Assembly: GCF_039521325.1 (NCBI RefSeq) | Contig: NZ_BAAACD010000008.1 | Strand: one strand, 5' to 3' | DNA: 64,000 nt | Source of the DNA: Clostridium_X cadaveris | GTDB lineage: Bacteria > Bacillota > Clostridia > Clostridiales > Clostridiaceae | Shown here: in pieces, positions 51,298 through 60,452 of the stretch | Layout of the letters: each line of letters begins with the position of its first letter | Position numbering within the stretch: position 1 is the first letter of the stretch | Notes under the pieces: generated by a model | Told to the model about the DNA's origin: nothing | The model's database searches: none | The model's input: the letters and a program-made list of their open reading frames with translations, nothing else | Position numbers and translations under genes: made by a program

Positions 51298-52050
51298 TTA
51301 TTTTATTAATGTTAAAATCTCAGGACCATTTGGTAAAATAGCAACAGTATTCTCATAATGAGCTGAGAGACTTCCATCTGTAGTTACTACAGTCCATCCA
51401 TCTCTTTTAGTCCTTACGTAATGCTGACCTTTGTTTACCATCGGTTCAATTGCTAATACCATTCCTTCGACTATTTTTGGTCCCCTACAAGGTCTACCAA
51501 AGTTAGGAACTGCAGGATCTTCATGAAGACTCCTTCCTATTCCATGACCCACATAATCTCTTACAACAGAATATCCATGAGTCTCAACAAAAGTCTGGAT
51601 TTCATGACCTATATCGGTTATCCTATTTCCTATTATAGCCTTTTCTACACCTTTAAAAAAACTTTCTTCAGTAACTTTTACAAGTTGCTTAGCATCATTT
51701 GAGACCTTTCCAACTAGGAAGGTCCTTGCGGCATCTCCATGAAACCCATTAAAGCAAGCTCCACAATCAATACTGATTATGTCTCCTTCTTTTAAGATTA
51801 CGTCATTACTTGGGATGCCATGAACCACAGTTTCATTAATAGATGCACATATTGACCCTGGAAAACCTCCATATCCCTTAAAGGACGGCCTTGCTCCCTG
51901 CTTAGTTATAAATTCTTCTGCTAATCTATCTATCTCTGCGGAAGTCATACCTGGTGATATAACCTCTTCAAGTTTTAAAAGAGTTTCGCCGACTATATGT
52001 CCTGCGGCTCTCATGCACTCAATTTCATGATTATTTTTTAATATAATCAT
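51298..52050 (-). CDS. map: Methionine aminopeptidase, type I
   Basis: A 250-residue enzyme that removes N-terminal methionine from new proteins. The metal-binding residues lie in DIISIDCGACFNGFHGDAART (two Asp), GHGIGRSLHEDP (His) and AIEPM (Glu), with a final Glu in HYENTVAI. The start overlaps the adk stop by one base. Confidence 0.97.
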   Translation of the reverse strand: MIILKNNHEIECMRAAGHIVGETLLKLEEVISPGMTSAEIDRLAEEFITKQGARPSFKGYGGFPGSICASINETVVHGIPSNDVILKEGDIISIDCGACFNGFHGDAARTFLVGKVSNDAKQLVKVTEESFFKGVEKAIIGNRITDIGHEIQTFVETHGYSVVRDYVGHGIGRSLHEDPAVPNFGRPCRGPKIVEGMVLAIEPMVNKGQHYVRTKRDGWTVVTTDGSLSAHYENTVAILPNGPEILTLIK

Positions 52051-52700
52051 TACTTATCGCTTCCTAGAATATTGCAGATACTTTCAAAAACTTCATTGAT
52101 TGCCTTAGTACCATCTACAGTCTTTAAGAGTCCTTCAGCATCATAATAGTTTATTAAAGGTTGAGTTTGGCTATCATAAACATCCAATCTCTCTTTTACA
52201 GTTGCTTCTGTATCATCTTTTCTTTGGACTACATCATTACCACATACATCGCACTTTCCATCAACAGATGGTGGATTGAATTTTATATGATAACTTGCTC
52301 CACATGATGTGCACACTCTTCTTCCAGTCATTCTTTCAAGAATGAAGTTTTGAGGTACATCTATTAAAAGTGCTACATCAAGATCTGTTCCATTTTCCTT
52401 TAAAAATTCTTTTAATGCTTCAGCCTGAGCTACTGTTCTTGGAAATCCATCTAGTAAAAATCCATTTTTGCAGAACTCTTGGCTTAAAGTATCTTTAACT
52501 AAATCTATAGTTAATGAATCTGGTACTAAGTGACCTTTGTCAATATATCCCTTAGCTTCTATTCCTAAAGGTGTTTTTTCAGAAATATTCTTTCTAAAAA
52601 TATCACCTGTAGATATATGCGGTATAGAATATTTATTGCTAATTGACTTAGCTTGCGTTCCTTTTCCTGCTCCTGGAGGACCTAATAAAACTATTCTCAT
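52050..52700 (-). CDS. adk: Adenylate kinase, zinc-binding long form
   Basis: A 216-residue kinase interconverting AMP + ATP and 2 ADP. P-loop GPPGAGKGT (7-15), AMP site STGDIFR, and the LID with a four-cysteine zinc site (CTSCGASYH and CDVCG) typical of Gram-positive enzymes. It lies between secY and map. Confidence 0.98.
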   Translation of the reverse strand: MRIVLLGPPGAGKGTQAKSISNKYSIPHISTGDIFRKNISEKTPLGIEAKGYIDKGHLVPDSLTIDLVKDTLSQEFCKNGFLLDGFPRTVAQAEALKEFLKENGTDLDVALLIDVPQNFILERMTGRRVCTSCGASYHIKFNPPSVDGKCDVCGNDVVQRKDDTEATVKERLDVYDSQTQPLINYYDAEGLLKTVDGTKAINEVFESICNILGSDK

Positions 52701-52722
52701 TTTGCATCATCTCCATTATATT

Positions 52723-54009
52723 CTATTTAAGGAATCCTTGATAATGACGCATTACTAATTGAGATTCAATTTGTCTTACAGTCTCTAACGATACACTGAC
52801 CATAATTAAGAACATTGTACCTCCAAATTGAATACCCTTAAATGGCGTATGTGCCGATATTATTATAGGGAAAAGCGCTATGATTGACGCATATATTCCA
52901 CCTATTACAGACACTTTATTTAATATCTTCTCTAAATATAATTCAGTTTGTTTTCCTGGTCTTATACCTGGTATAAATCCAGCAGACTTATGCATGTTTT
53001 CAGCCATCTCTTCTGGTTTAAATGTAATTTGTGAATAAAACCAAGTGAAGAATATAACTAATATTGCATAAACAACTGCATGTGACCATGTGTTGGTACT
53101 GAATATATTCCACGGACTATTCGAATTAATAAATGCATAGAAAGAAGTTTTTGAGAAGAATAATTGAGTAATTACTGGAACAAATTGAAGTACTGACATA
53201 GCAAATATTATTGCTATAACAGCAGATCCGATTATGCTTATTGGAATATGGGTTGTTTGACCTTTATAAGTCTTATTTCCAACAGCTTTTCCAGCGTACT
53301 GAACGTGAATCCTTCTTTCTGCTAATGTCATATATATTATTGACAACAAGATAGCTAATGATACTACTAATAGCATTGCTACTGCTACTCCAGTAACAGC
53401 TCCGGTTTCTTGAGACTTTATAATTTGATTTACTAGAGTTGGAAATCTAGAAATTATATTTACAAAGATTATCAAAGAAAGTCCGTTTCCAATACCTTTT
53501 ACTGTAATCTGATCCCCTAACCACATTAAGAATGTACTTCCTGCAATAAGAGGAACTAAGATTAACATAACTCCAAGGAATGAACTATCAGTAACAACTC
53601 CTTGATTATAAATATACATATAAGATGCATATGCCATTATAATTGATATAGGTATTGATATATATCTTGTTATGTTTTGTATTTTCTTTCTTCCGTCTTC
53701 GCCTTCCTTAGATAGCTGTTCCAACTTTGGAATAGCTATTGTAAGAAGCTGCATTATAATCGATGCATTGATGTATGGTGATACAGCCAATGCAAAGATA
53801 CTAAATCCGCTAAAGGCACCTCCGGATATTAAGTCATAAAAATTTATTAGTGTTCCAGACTGTCCCATACTTGCAGATAAAGCTGCTATGTTGACTCCAG
53901 GAACCGGAATAAAGTTTCCCATTCTTAGAACCATCACTAAAAATATGGTGTATAAAATTCTTTTTCTTAGTTCTGGAATTTTCCAGGCGTTACGTAGGGT
54001 TGATAGCAT
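52723..54009 (-). CDS. secY: Protein translocase subunit SecY
   Basis: A 428-residue channel protein with ten membrane helices. GNFIPVPGVN after helix 1, the plug region and SGGAFSGFSIFALAVSPYI in helix 2 are typical. It forms the Sec pore with SecE and SecG, which are not in this window. It starts 2 bp after the rplO stop. Confidence 0.98.
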   Translation of the reverse strand: MLSTLRNAWKIPELRKRILYTIFLVMVLRMGNFIPVPGVNIAALSASMGQSGTLINFYDLISGGAFSGFSIFALAVSPYINASIIMQLLTIAIPKLEQLSKEGEDGRKKIQNITRYISIPISIIMAYASYMYIYNQGVVTDSSFLGVMLILVPLIAGSTFLMWLGDQITVKGIGNGLSLIIFVNIISRFPTLVNQIIKSQETGAVTGVAVAMLLVVSLAILLSIIYMTLAERRIHVQYAGKAVGNKTYKGQTTHIPISIIGSAVIAIIFAMSVLQFVPVITQLFFSKTSFYAFINSNSPWNIFSTNTWSHAVVYAILVIFFTWFYSQITFKPEEMAENMHKSAGFIPGIRPGKQTELYLEKILNKVSVIGGIYASIIALFPIIISAHTPFKGIQFGGTMFLIMVSVSLETVRQIESQLVMRHYQGFLK

Positions 54010-54011
54010 TT

Positions 54012-54452
54012 TTATACCACCTCAACTTTTCCTCCAGCTGTTTCAATCTTTTCAGCTGCTGATTTAGAGAATTTTGAAGCCTTAACAGTTAAGCTCTTTT
54101 CTAAGTTTCCATTTCCTAAAATCTTAACTCCGTCTTTTACTTTACTGATTATTCTCTTTTCTAGCAGTAATTCTGGTGTAACTTCTGTTCCATTTTCAAA
54201 AACATTTAATCTATCTACATTGATAGCAACATATTCTTTAGCAAATATGTTAGTAAATCCTCTCTTTGGAAGTCTTCTGAATAATGGCATCTGACCTCCT
54301 TCAAATCCTGGTCTTACTCCGCCACCACTTCTAGCATTCTGTCCTTTTTCACCTTTACCAGCGTTTCTTCCTAATCCTGAACCTGTACCTCTACCGATTC
54401 TCTTAGGAGCTTTTCTGCTTCCTGCTGCTGGTTTTAACTCATGAAGTTTCAT
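54012..54452 (-). CDS. rplO: 50S ribosomal protein uL15
   Basis: A 146-residue uL15. The glycine- and arginine-rich N-terminus (GRGTGSGLGRNAGKGEKGQ) threads into 23S rRNA, and the globular C-terminal part follows. It is directly followed by secY. Confidence 0.98.
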   Translation of the reverse strand: MKLHELKPAAGSRKAPKRIGRGTGSGLGRNAGKGEKGQNARSGGGVRPGFEGGQMPLFRRLPKRGFTNIFAKEYVAINVDRLNVFENGTEVTPELLLEKRIISKVKDGVKILGNGNLEKSLTVKASKFSKSAAEKIETAGGKVEVV

Positions 54453-54474
54453 CTATCTTGCACCTCCTCGTTAA

Positions 54475-54654
54475 TTATATTTCTTCTACCTTTAGTAGGT
54501 AATCAATTTTCTTTATCATACCCATAACTTGAGGAGTACCCTCATGCTCTTTTACTGTTCCAATTTTTCTTAGTCCTAGAGCATTAGCAGTAGCGATATG
54601 GTCCTTCTTTCTACCTATTAAGCTCTTAACTAATGTTATTTTCATTTTAGCCAA
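54475..54654 (-). CDS. rpmD: 50S ribosomal protein uL30
   Basis: A 59-residue uL30 read from the minus strand (TTG start at 54654, then AKMKITLVKSLIGRKKDHI; stop at 54475-54477). AAGGAGGGG eight bases upstream supports the TTG start. It lies between rpsE and rplO, its standard place in the spc operon. Confidence 0.96.
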   Translation of the reverse strand: MAKMKITLVKSLIGRKKDHIATANALGLRKIGTVKEHEGTPQVMGMIKKIDYLLKVEEI

Positions 54655-54667
54655 GGCAATCCCCTCC

Positions 54668-55165
54668 TTAACCTAAAATTTCTTCAACGGATTTTCCTCT
54701 TAGCTTAGCTATTTGCTCAGCTGTTCTTAGGCTTGCTAATCCGTTTATTGTTGCGTTAACCATATTTTTAGGGTTATTTGAACCTAGAGACTTAGCTCTA
54801 ACGTCCTTTAATCCAGCTAATTCAAGGACCGCTCTTGCTGGACCTCCCGCTATAACTCCAGTACCTTCAGTAGCAGGCATTATTAAAACATCACCCTTAC
54901 CGAATATTCCGTGTACTGCATGAGGAACTGTAGTTCCAACTATCTCAACAGAAACTAAATGTTTCTTAGCATCTTCTATTGCTTTTCTGATTGCTTCAGG
55001 TATTTCTATAGACTTACCAATTCCAACTCCAACGTGTCCGTTCTCGTCTCCAACAACTACTAGAGCGCTGAATCTGAAGTTTCTACCACCTTTAACAACC
55101 TTAGTAACTCTATTTATAGAAACAACCTTTTCTTTAAGGTCTAGTGTACTAGGATCGATTCTCAT
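54668..55165 (-). CDS. rpsE: 30S ribosomal protein uS5
   Basis: A 165-residue uS5. The N-terminal double-stranded RNA-binding fold has VVKGGRNFRFSALVVVGDENG and the C-terminal domain ends KLRGKSVEEILG. It contributes to decoding fidelity and mRNA helicase activity at the entry channel. Confidence 0.98.
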   Translation of the reverse strand: MRIDPSTLDLKEKVVSINRVTKVVKGGRNFRFSALVVVGDENGHVGVGIGKSIEIPEAIRKAIEDAKKHLVSVEIVGTTVPHAVHGIFGKGDVLIMPATEGTGVIAGGPARAVLELAGLKDVRAKSLGSNNPKNMVNATINGLASLRTAEQIAKLRGKSVEEILG

Positions 55166-55181
55166 TTATTTCCCTCCTTAA

Positions 55182-55541
55182 TTAGAATTGTAGGCCCGCT
55201 TCTCTAGCGCCCTCTGCAAGCTCTTTAACTCTTCCATGATATATGTATCCGCCTCTGTCAAATACAACATCATTGATTCCTTTTTCAATTGCTCTCTTTG
55301 CTATAGCTTCTCCAACTAATTTAGCAGCTTCTTTGTTGCTTCCCTTAGCTGTAAAGTCTTTCTCAGTGCTAGAAGCAGCAACTAAAGTTCTTCCAGCTAC
55401 ATCATCTATTATTTGAGCATATATATTCTTTTCGCTTCTATATACACAAAGTCTTGGTCTTTCATTTGTTCCAGAGATTTTCTTACGAACTCTTAAATGA
55501 CGTCTTTCTCTTTGCGCTTTTCTGTCAGCTTTTTTGAACAT
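55182..55541 (-). CDS. rplR: 50S ribosomal protein uL18
   Basis: A 119-residue uL18, a 5S rRNA-binding protein. RHLRVRKKISGTNERPRLCV and the C-terminal FDRGGYIYHGRVKELAEGAR are diagnostic. Confidence 0.98.
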   Translation of the reverse strand: MFKKADRKAQRERRHLRVRKKISGTNERPRLCVYRSEKNIYAQIIDDVAGRTLVAASSTEKDFTAKGSNKEAAKLVGEAIAKRAIEKGINDVVFDRGGYIYHGRVKELAEGAREAGLQF

Positions 55542-55560
55542 TTAGGTTCACTCCTTTCTA

Positions 55561-56103
55561 TTACTTCTTACCAGTCTTACCTTCCTTACGTCTGATAACT
55601 TCACCTTCATACTTGATTCCTTTACCCTTGTAAGGTTCTGGTACTCTCCACTTTCTTATGTCAGCAGCCATATCTCCAACTTTTTCTTTATCAATTCCTT
55701 TAACTACAACTTTTGTAGCAGCTGGAATTTCAAAAGTTACGCCTTCAACTGGCTCTATTTCTACAGGGTGAGAATATCCTAAGTTCATTACAAGCTTCTT
55801 TCCTTGTAATTGCGCTCTATATCCAACACCAACTAATTCTAAAGTTTTTTGGTATCCTTCGGATACTCCTTTAACCATGTTATTTAACAAAGCTCTAGTT
55901 AATCCGTGTAGTGCTCTATGATCCTTGTTATCACTTGGTCTAGTAACAACTACTTCATTGCCTTGAACTGTTATTTGTATGTCTTTGTGCATAGCCTTCT
56001 CTAATTGGCCTTTTGGTCCTTTTACAGTAACAACGTTCTCTGGAGTTACTGTAACAGTTACGCCATTAGGAATAGCTATCGGTAATCTACCAACTCTTGA
56101 CAT
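55561..56103 (-). CDS. rplF: 50S ribosomal protein uL6
   Basis: A 180-residue uL6 with two homologous domains and the C-terminal EPYKGKGIKYEGEVIRRKEG block, lying near the sarcin-ricin loop. A 94-bp gap to rpsH is longer than most gaps in the cluster and contains a short GGGG/CCCC hairpin near 56132-56148. Confidence 0.98.
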   Translation of the reverse strand: MSRVGRLPIAIPNGVTVTVTPENVVTVKGPKGQLEKAMHKDIQITVQGNEVVVTRPSDNKDHRALHGLTRALLNNMVKGVSEGYQKTLELVGVGYRAQLQGKKLVMNLGYSHPVEIEPVEGVTFEIPAATKVVVKGIDKEKVGDMAADIRKWRVPEPYKGKGIKYEGEVIRRKEGKTGKK

Positions 56104-56197
56104 GATTGCACCTCCTATATCCCTTATGGTGTACGGGGAGTTTATCCCCTATACTTATCTATAATAAAATCCATACTAAGATTAAATCTCAATTATT

Positions 56198-56596
56198 TTA
56201 CCAAACGTAGCAGATAACTTCTCCACCTACGCCAGCTTTTCTTGCTTCTCTATCAGTTAAAATACCCTTTGAAGTAGAAATTACTGCAACTCCTAGTCCG
56301 TTTAATACCTTAGGTACATCGTCCTTTTGGCAGTATACTCTTAAACCTGGTTTAGATATTTTCTTTATTCCAGTTATAACTCTTTCATTGTTAATGCCAT
56401 ATTTAAGTGTTAATCTCATCATAGGCACAACTCCTTCAGAGTACTCCTCAATTTCCTTTATATATCCTTCTTGAAGTAATATATTTGCTATAGCCTTCTT
56501 TATGTTTGAAGAAGGTATTTCTACTATCTCATGTTTTACAGCATTTGCATTTCTAATACGTGTTAGCAAATCTGCGATAGGATCCGTCATAACCAT
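56198..56596 (-). CDS. rpsH: 30S ribosomal protein uS8
   Basis: A 132-residue uS8 (TDPIADLLTRIRNANAVKH; C-terminal ISTSKGILTDREARKAGVGG). It binds the central domain of 16S rRNA and in E. coli is the spc-operon repressor. GGAGG eight bases ahead fits the first ATG. Confidence 0.98.
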   Translation of the reverse strand: MVMTDPIADLLTRIRNANAVKHEIVEIPSSNIKKAIANILLQEGYIKEIEEYSEGVVPMMRLTLKYGINNERVITGIKKISKPGLRVYCQKDDVPKVLNGLGVAVISTSKGILTDREARKAGVGGEVICYVW

Positions 56597-56628
56597 TTAA
56601 TATGCCTCCTTTCTTTACCCAATCAATA

Positions 56629-56814
56629 TTACCAACTTGCTTTTCTGCATCCAGGTATTTCACCTTTGTATGCAAGTTCTCTAAAGCATATACGGCAAAT
56701 TCCATATTTCTTTAAAACAGAATGTGGTCTTCCACATATTCTACATCTTGTATATGCTTGTGTAGAATACTTTGGTCCTTTTTTCCACTTTTCAATTATA
56801 GCCTTACGTGCCAC
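56629..56814 (-). CDS. rpsZ: 30S ribosomal protein uS14, zinc-binding type Z
   Basis: A 61-residue short uS14 with two CxxC pairs (RCRICGRPH and ICRICFREL) that bind zinc. This form is usual in Gram-positive bacteria; a zinc-free longer form is not present in this window. Confidence 0.97.
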   Translation of the reverse strand: MARKAIIEKWKKGPKYSTQAYTRCRICGRPHSVLKKYGICRICFRELAYKGEIPGCRKASW

Positions 56815-56829
56815 AGTTTTCCCTCCTTA

Positions 56830-57372
56830 TTAATGAGCAAATGGCATTCCAAGGAATCTTAGTAATTCTCTTGCTTCCTCGTCTGTCTTTGCAGTAGTTA
56901 CAAATATAATATCCATTCCTCTTACTTTGTCAACTTTATCATACTCAATTTCAGGGAATATAAGTTGCTCTTTGATTCCTAAAGAGTAGTTTCCTCTTCC
57001 ATCAAAAGATTTGTCTGAAACTCCTCTAAAGTCTCTAACTCTTGGTAAAGCTATGCTTACGAATTTGTCAGCAAACTCATACATTTTCTCTTTTCTAAGA
57101 GTTACCTTACAACCAATAGCCATATTCTCTCTTATCTTAAAGTTAGCAACTGATTTCTTTGCTCTAGTTAAGATTGGCTTTTGTCCTGTTATTATTTGAA
57201 GATCAGAAACAGCAGATTCTAAATTTTTAGCATTCTCCTTAGCTTCTCCTACTCCCATATTAATAACTATTTTCTCTAGTTTTGGCACTTGCATTATGTT
57301 TTTATATCCGAACTTTTCCATCATAGCTGGAACTACTTCTTTATTGTATTTTTCTTGTAGTCTTGAAATCAT
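56830..57372 (-). CDS. rplE: 50S ribosomal protein uL5
   Basis: A 180-residue uL5 that anchors 5S rRNA and contacts uS13 across the subunits. IVINMGVGEAKENAK and RDFRGVSDKSFDGRGNYS are diagnostic. Confidence 0.98.
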   Translation of the reverse strand: MISRLQEKYNKEVVPAMMEKFGYKNIMQVPKLEKIVINMGVGEAKENAKNLESAVSDLQIITGQKPILTRAKKSVANFKIRENMAIGCKVTLRKEKMYEFADKFVSIALPRVRDFRGVSDKSFDGRGNYSLGIKEQLIFPEIEYDKVDKVRGMDIIFVTTAKTDEEARELLRFLGMPFAH

Positions 57373-57395
57373 TAGATTTTACCTCCTTTCAAGTA

Positions 57396-57710
57396 TTAGA
57401 ATGTTTCTCCACACTTCTTGCACACTCTTACTTTAGCTCCATCTTCAAGAATCTTATAGTTGATTCTTGTTACATTCTTGCACTTAGTGCAGTATAACAT
57501 AACTTTTGAGCTGTAAATAGGTGCTTCTTCTTTTATTATTCCACCTTGCATGTTTGCTTGGCTTGGTTTCTTATGTTTGCTTACTATATTAACGCCACTA
57601 ACTCTTATCTTACCAGTCTTTGGCATAACTTCTATAACTTCTCCAGTTTTGCCTTTATCTTTTCCAGATATAACCATAACTGTGTCATTTTTTCTTACAT
57701 GAACTTTCAT
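57396..57710 (-). CDS. rplX: 50S ribosomal protein uL24
   Basis: A 104-residue uL24 with an N-terminal KOW motif (VMVISGKDKGKTGEVIEV), an assembly initiator near the tunnel exit. The C-terminal part keeps a CTKC and CKKC pair (LYCTKCKNVTR and RVCKKCGETF), a possible zinc site seen in some members. Confidence 0.97.
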   Translation of the reverse strand: MKVHVRKNDTVMVISGKDKGKTGEVIEVMPKTGKIRVSGVNIVSKHKKPSQANMQGGIIKEEAPIYSSKVMLYCTKCKNVTRINYKILEDGAKVRVCKKCGETF

Positions 57711-57728
57711 TATTTAGCTACCTCCCTC

Positions 57729-58097
57729 TTATAGAACTTCAGGTGCCAATGATAATATCTTGTTAAACTCTTTATCTCTTAGCTCCCTAGCAACTGGTCC
57801 GAAGATACGAGTTCCCCTTGGTTGTTTATCATCTTTAATGATTACTGCTGCGTTCTCGTCGAATCTTATATAAGATCCATCTGCTCTTCTTAACCCTTTA
57901 ACTGATCTAACTATAACAGCCTTAACAACGTCACCTTTTTTAACAACTCCGCCTGGTGTTGCACTTTTAACGCTAGCAACTATTATATCTCCAATGTTTC
58001 CATACTTTCTCTTGGAACCACCTAATACTCTTATGCACATAATTTCTTTAGCACCAGAATTATCTGCAACATTTAGTATAGTTTGTTGTTGTATCAT
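57729..58097 (-). CDS. rplN: 50S ribosomal protein uL14
   Basis: A 122-residue uL14 at the subunit interface. VADNSGAKEIMCIRVLGGS and RGTRIFGPVARELRDK are diagnostic. Confidence 0.98.
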   Translation of the reverse strand: MIQQQTILNVADNSGAKEIMCIRVLGGSKRKYGNIGDIIVASVKSATPGGVVKKGDVVKAVIVRSVKGLRRADGSYIRFDENAAVIIKDDKQPRGTRIFGPVARELRDKEFNKILSLAPEVL

Positions 58098-58127
58098 GCA
58101 AATACCCTCCTTTCAGTACTTAAAAGA

Positions 58128-58382
58128 CTATTTTGCCTTTTCAACTATTTCCACTAGTCTCCATCTCTTGTCTTTAGATAGTGGTCTTGTTTCCATTATT
58201 AAAACTCTATCATTAACTTTTGCTTCATTATTCTCATCATGAGCTTTGAATTTAGTAGTTGTATTAACTGTCTTTCCGTAAAGTGGATGACGAACCTTTG
58301 TTTCAACAGCTACAACTATAGTTTTATCCATCTTATCTGAAACGACTCTACCAATTCTGGTTTTTCTATTTCCTCTTTCCAC
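58128..58382 (-). CDS. rpsQ: 30S ribosomal protein uS17
   Basis: An 84-residue uS17, OB fold, with KTRIGRVVSDKMDKTIVVAV and the C-terminal ETRPLSKDKRWRLVEI. Confidence 0.98.
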   Translation of the reverse strand: MERGNRKTRIGRVVSDKMDKTIVVAVETKVRHPLYGKTVNTTTKFKAHDENNEAKVNDRVLIMETRPLSKDKRWRLVEIVEKAK

Positions 58383-58403
58383 AGGGCGAACCTCCTTTCA
58401 GCT

Positions 58404-58616
58404 TTACTGTTCAAAAGCCTTTAACTCTTCTTCTCTTAAAATTGTCTTTATTTGGGCGATTGACTTTTTAACTTCTCTTATCCTCATTGGATTTTCTAAC
58501 TGACCTGTAGCTAATTGGAATCTTAAGTTAAATAGCTCAGCCTTAAGATCTCCTAATTTAACATTTAAATCTTGAGGATTGCTTTGTCTTAACTCTTGTA
58601 ATTCTCTAGCCTTCAT
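58404..58616 (-). CDS. rpmC: 50S ribosomal protein uL29
   Basis: A 70-residue uL29, helical hairpin beside the exit tunnel (MKARELQELRQSNPQDLNVK; ELFNLRFQLATGQLENPMRI). The ATG at 58616 gives the usual N-terminus and overlaps the end of rplP by 11 bp, so it is translated by coupling. Confidence 0.97.
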   Translation of the reverse strand: MKARELQELRQSNPQDLNVKLGDLKAELFNLRFQLATGQLENPMRIREVKKSIAQIKTILREEELKAFEQ

Positions 58617-59049
58617 TGTTTTCACCACCCATTTCCTCAAAATCTCTTCTTGTTACAAACTTAGTTTTTATAGGAAGCTTGTGTGATGCAAGTCTCATTG
58701 CCTCCCTTGCAGTTTCTTCATTAACACCTGACAATTCAAATAATACTCTGCCTGGCTTAACTACTGCAACCCAGTATTCTGGTGAACCTTTACCTGAACC
58801 CATACGTGTTTCAGCTGGTTTTTCTGTAACTGGCTTATCTGGGAAAATCTTTATCCAAAGTTTTCCACCTCTTTTTATATATCTGTTTATTGCTATTCTG
58901 GCAGCTTCTATTTGGTTACTTGTTATCCAACCACATTCAGTTGCTTGAATTGCATAATCTCCATACGCAATAAAGTTACCTCTGGTAGCTTTACCCTTCA
59001 TTCTACCACGTTGTACCTTACGATGTTTTACTCTTTTAGGCATTAACAT
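58606..59049 (-). CDS. rplP: 50S ribosomal protein uL16
   Basis: A 147-residue uL16 near the A-site tRNA (MPKRVKHRKVQRGRMKGKA; MGSGKGSPEYWVAVVKPGR). An in-frame ATG two codons downstream is the conserved start in many relatives; AAGGAGG spacing favours the first ATG at 59049. Confidence 0.97.
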   Translation of the reverse strand: MLMPKRVKHRKVQRGRMKGKATRGNFIAYGDYAIQATECGWITSNQIEAARIAINRYIKRGGKLWIKIFPDKPVTEKPAETRMGSGKGSPEYWVAVVKPGRVLFELSGVNEETAREAMRLASHKLPIKTKFVTRRDFEEMGGENNEG

Positions 59050-59066
59050 GTCGTATTCCTCCTTTC

Positions 59067-59732
59067 TTACGCGTTAACTTCTTCCTTTTCTACTTTTTTA
59101 ACTGGAAGAACTTCTCCTTTATAAACCCAAACTTTAACTCCGATTTTTCCGTAAGTTGTATTTGCTTCAGCAAATCCATAATCTATATCAGCTCTTAAAG
59201 TTTGTAGTGGAATTGTTCCTTCATGATAGCTTTCTGATCTAGCGATTTCAGCTCCGCCAAGTCTTCCGCCACATGTAGTCTTAACACCTTTAGCTCCATT
59301 CTTCATAGCTCTTTGGATTGTTTGTTTCATAGCTCTTCTGAAAGATATTCTCTTTTCAAGTTGTGCAGCTATGTTTTCTGACATTAATTGAGCATCTGTA
59401 TCAACAGATTTAACCTCAACTATGTTTATAAGTATGTGCTTATCAGTTACGAAAGTTTCCAAAGATTTCTTTAAAGCTTCTATTCCTGATCCACCTTTTC
59501 CTATAACAACACCTGGCTTTGCAGTATAGATGTTAAGCTTAACTTTCTTTGCAGCTCTTTCTATTTCTATTTTAGATATTCCTGCGGAATATAACTTGCT
59601 TTTTACGAATTCTCTTATCTTGTTATCTTCAACTAGATAATCTGCGAAATTCTTTTTGTCTGCATACCATTTAGCATCCCAGCCTTTGATAACGCCGACT
59701 CTAAGTCCGTGAGGATGTACTTTTTGTCCCAC
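59067..59732 (-). CDS. rpsC: 30S ribosomal protein uS3
   Basis: A 221-residue uS3 (GQKVHPHGLRVGVIKGWDAK). Its KH domain has VVIGKGGSGIEALK, and a basic C-terminal domain lies at the mRNA entry. Confidence 0.98.
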   Translation of the reverse strand: MGQKVHPHGLRVGVIKGWDAKWYADKKNFADYLVEDNKIREFVKSKLYSAGISKIEIERAAKKVKLNIYTAKPGVVIGKGGSGIEALKKSLETFVTDKHILINIVEVKSVDTDAQLMSENIAAQLEKRISFRRAMKQTIQRAMKNGAKGVKTTCGGRLGGAEIARSESYHEGTIPLQTLRADIDYGFAEANTTYGKIGVKVWVYKGEVLPVKKVEKEEVNA

Positions 59733-59752
59733 TCTAGTTCCCTCCTTCTTTA

Positions 59753-60088
59753 TTAAGCTCTTTCTTTTACAACTAGTGTTATATGACTAGTCTTCTTATT
59801 TATTCTAAATGCTCTACCTTGAGCATGTGGTCTAAATCTCTTTAATGTTGGTCCTTGACCCACATGTGCTTCAGCAACAAATAATCTAGTTGAATCTAAG
59901 TTATTGTTGTTTTCAGCATTAGCAACAGCAGATTTTAATAACTTATTAACAACTACTGCAGCATCTTTTGGAGTGTATTGAAGAATTGCAAATGCTTCAT
60001 TTACATTTTTCCCTCTTATTAAGTCAAGTACTACTCCAACTTTCATTGGTGACATTCTTATATATTTAGCTATAGCCTTAGCTTCCAT
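59753..60088 (-). CDS. rplV: 50S ribosomal protein uL22
   Basis: A 111-residue uL22 whose extended hairpin (about 80-100; GPTLKRFRPHAQGRAFRI) lines the peptide exit tunnel and is a known site of macrolide resistance changes. No unusual insertion is seen. Confidence 0.98.
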   Translation of the reverse strand: MEAKAIAKYIRMSPMKVGVVLDLIRGKNVNEAFAILQYTPKDAAVVVNKLLKSAVANAENNNNLDSTRLFVAEAHVGQGPTLKRFRPHAQGRAFRINKKTSHITLVVKERA

Positions 60089-60110
60089 TAATGTATCCTC
60101 CTTTCCAAGG

Positions 60111-60392
60111 TTATCTTACCTTTGATGATTTCTCATTGTCAACGTGTCCCTTGTAAGTTCTAGTTAAAACGAACTCTCCTAATTTATGTCCAACCATATC
60201 CTCAGATACATAAACTGGGACATGCTTTCTTCCATCATGAACTGCTATAGTGTGGCCTATCATTTGAGGGAATATTGTTGAACTTCTTGACCAAGTCTTG
60301 ATAACCTTCTTCTCTCCAGCTTTATTCATCTCATTGATTCTCTTTAAAAGAACTTCTTGCACGAAAGGTCCTTTTTTGATTGATCTACTCAC
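60111..60392 (-). CDS. rpsS: 30S ribosomal protein uS19
   Basis: About 93 residues from the GTG at 60392 (SRSIKKGPFVQEVLLKRIN), preceded by GGGAGG seven bases upstream. An ATG six codons earlier would make a non-conserved extension over the ribosome site. RSSTIFPQMIGHTIAVHDGR is the family core. Confidence 0.97.
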   Translation of the reverse strand: MSRSIKKGPFVQEVLLKRINEMNKAGEKKVIKTWSRSSTIFPQMIGHTIAVHDGRKHVPVYVSEDMVGHKLGEFVLTRTYKGHVDNEKSSKVR

Positions 60393-60452
60393 TGATTTTC
60401 CTCCCTTCACATACAGCTATGGCAGAAGAGAATTATTCATTCTCTCCACCAA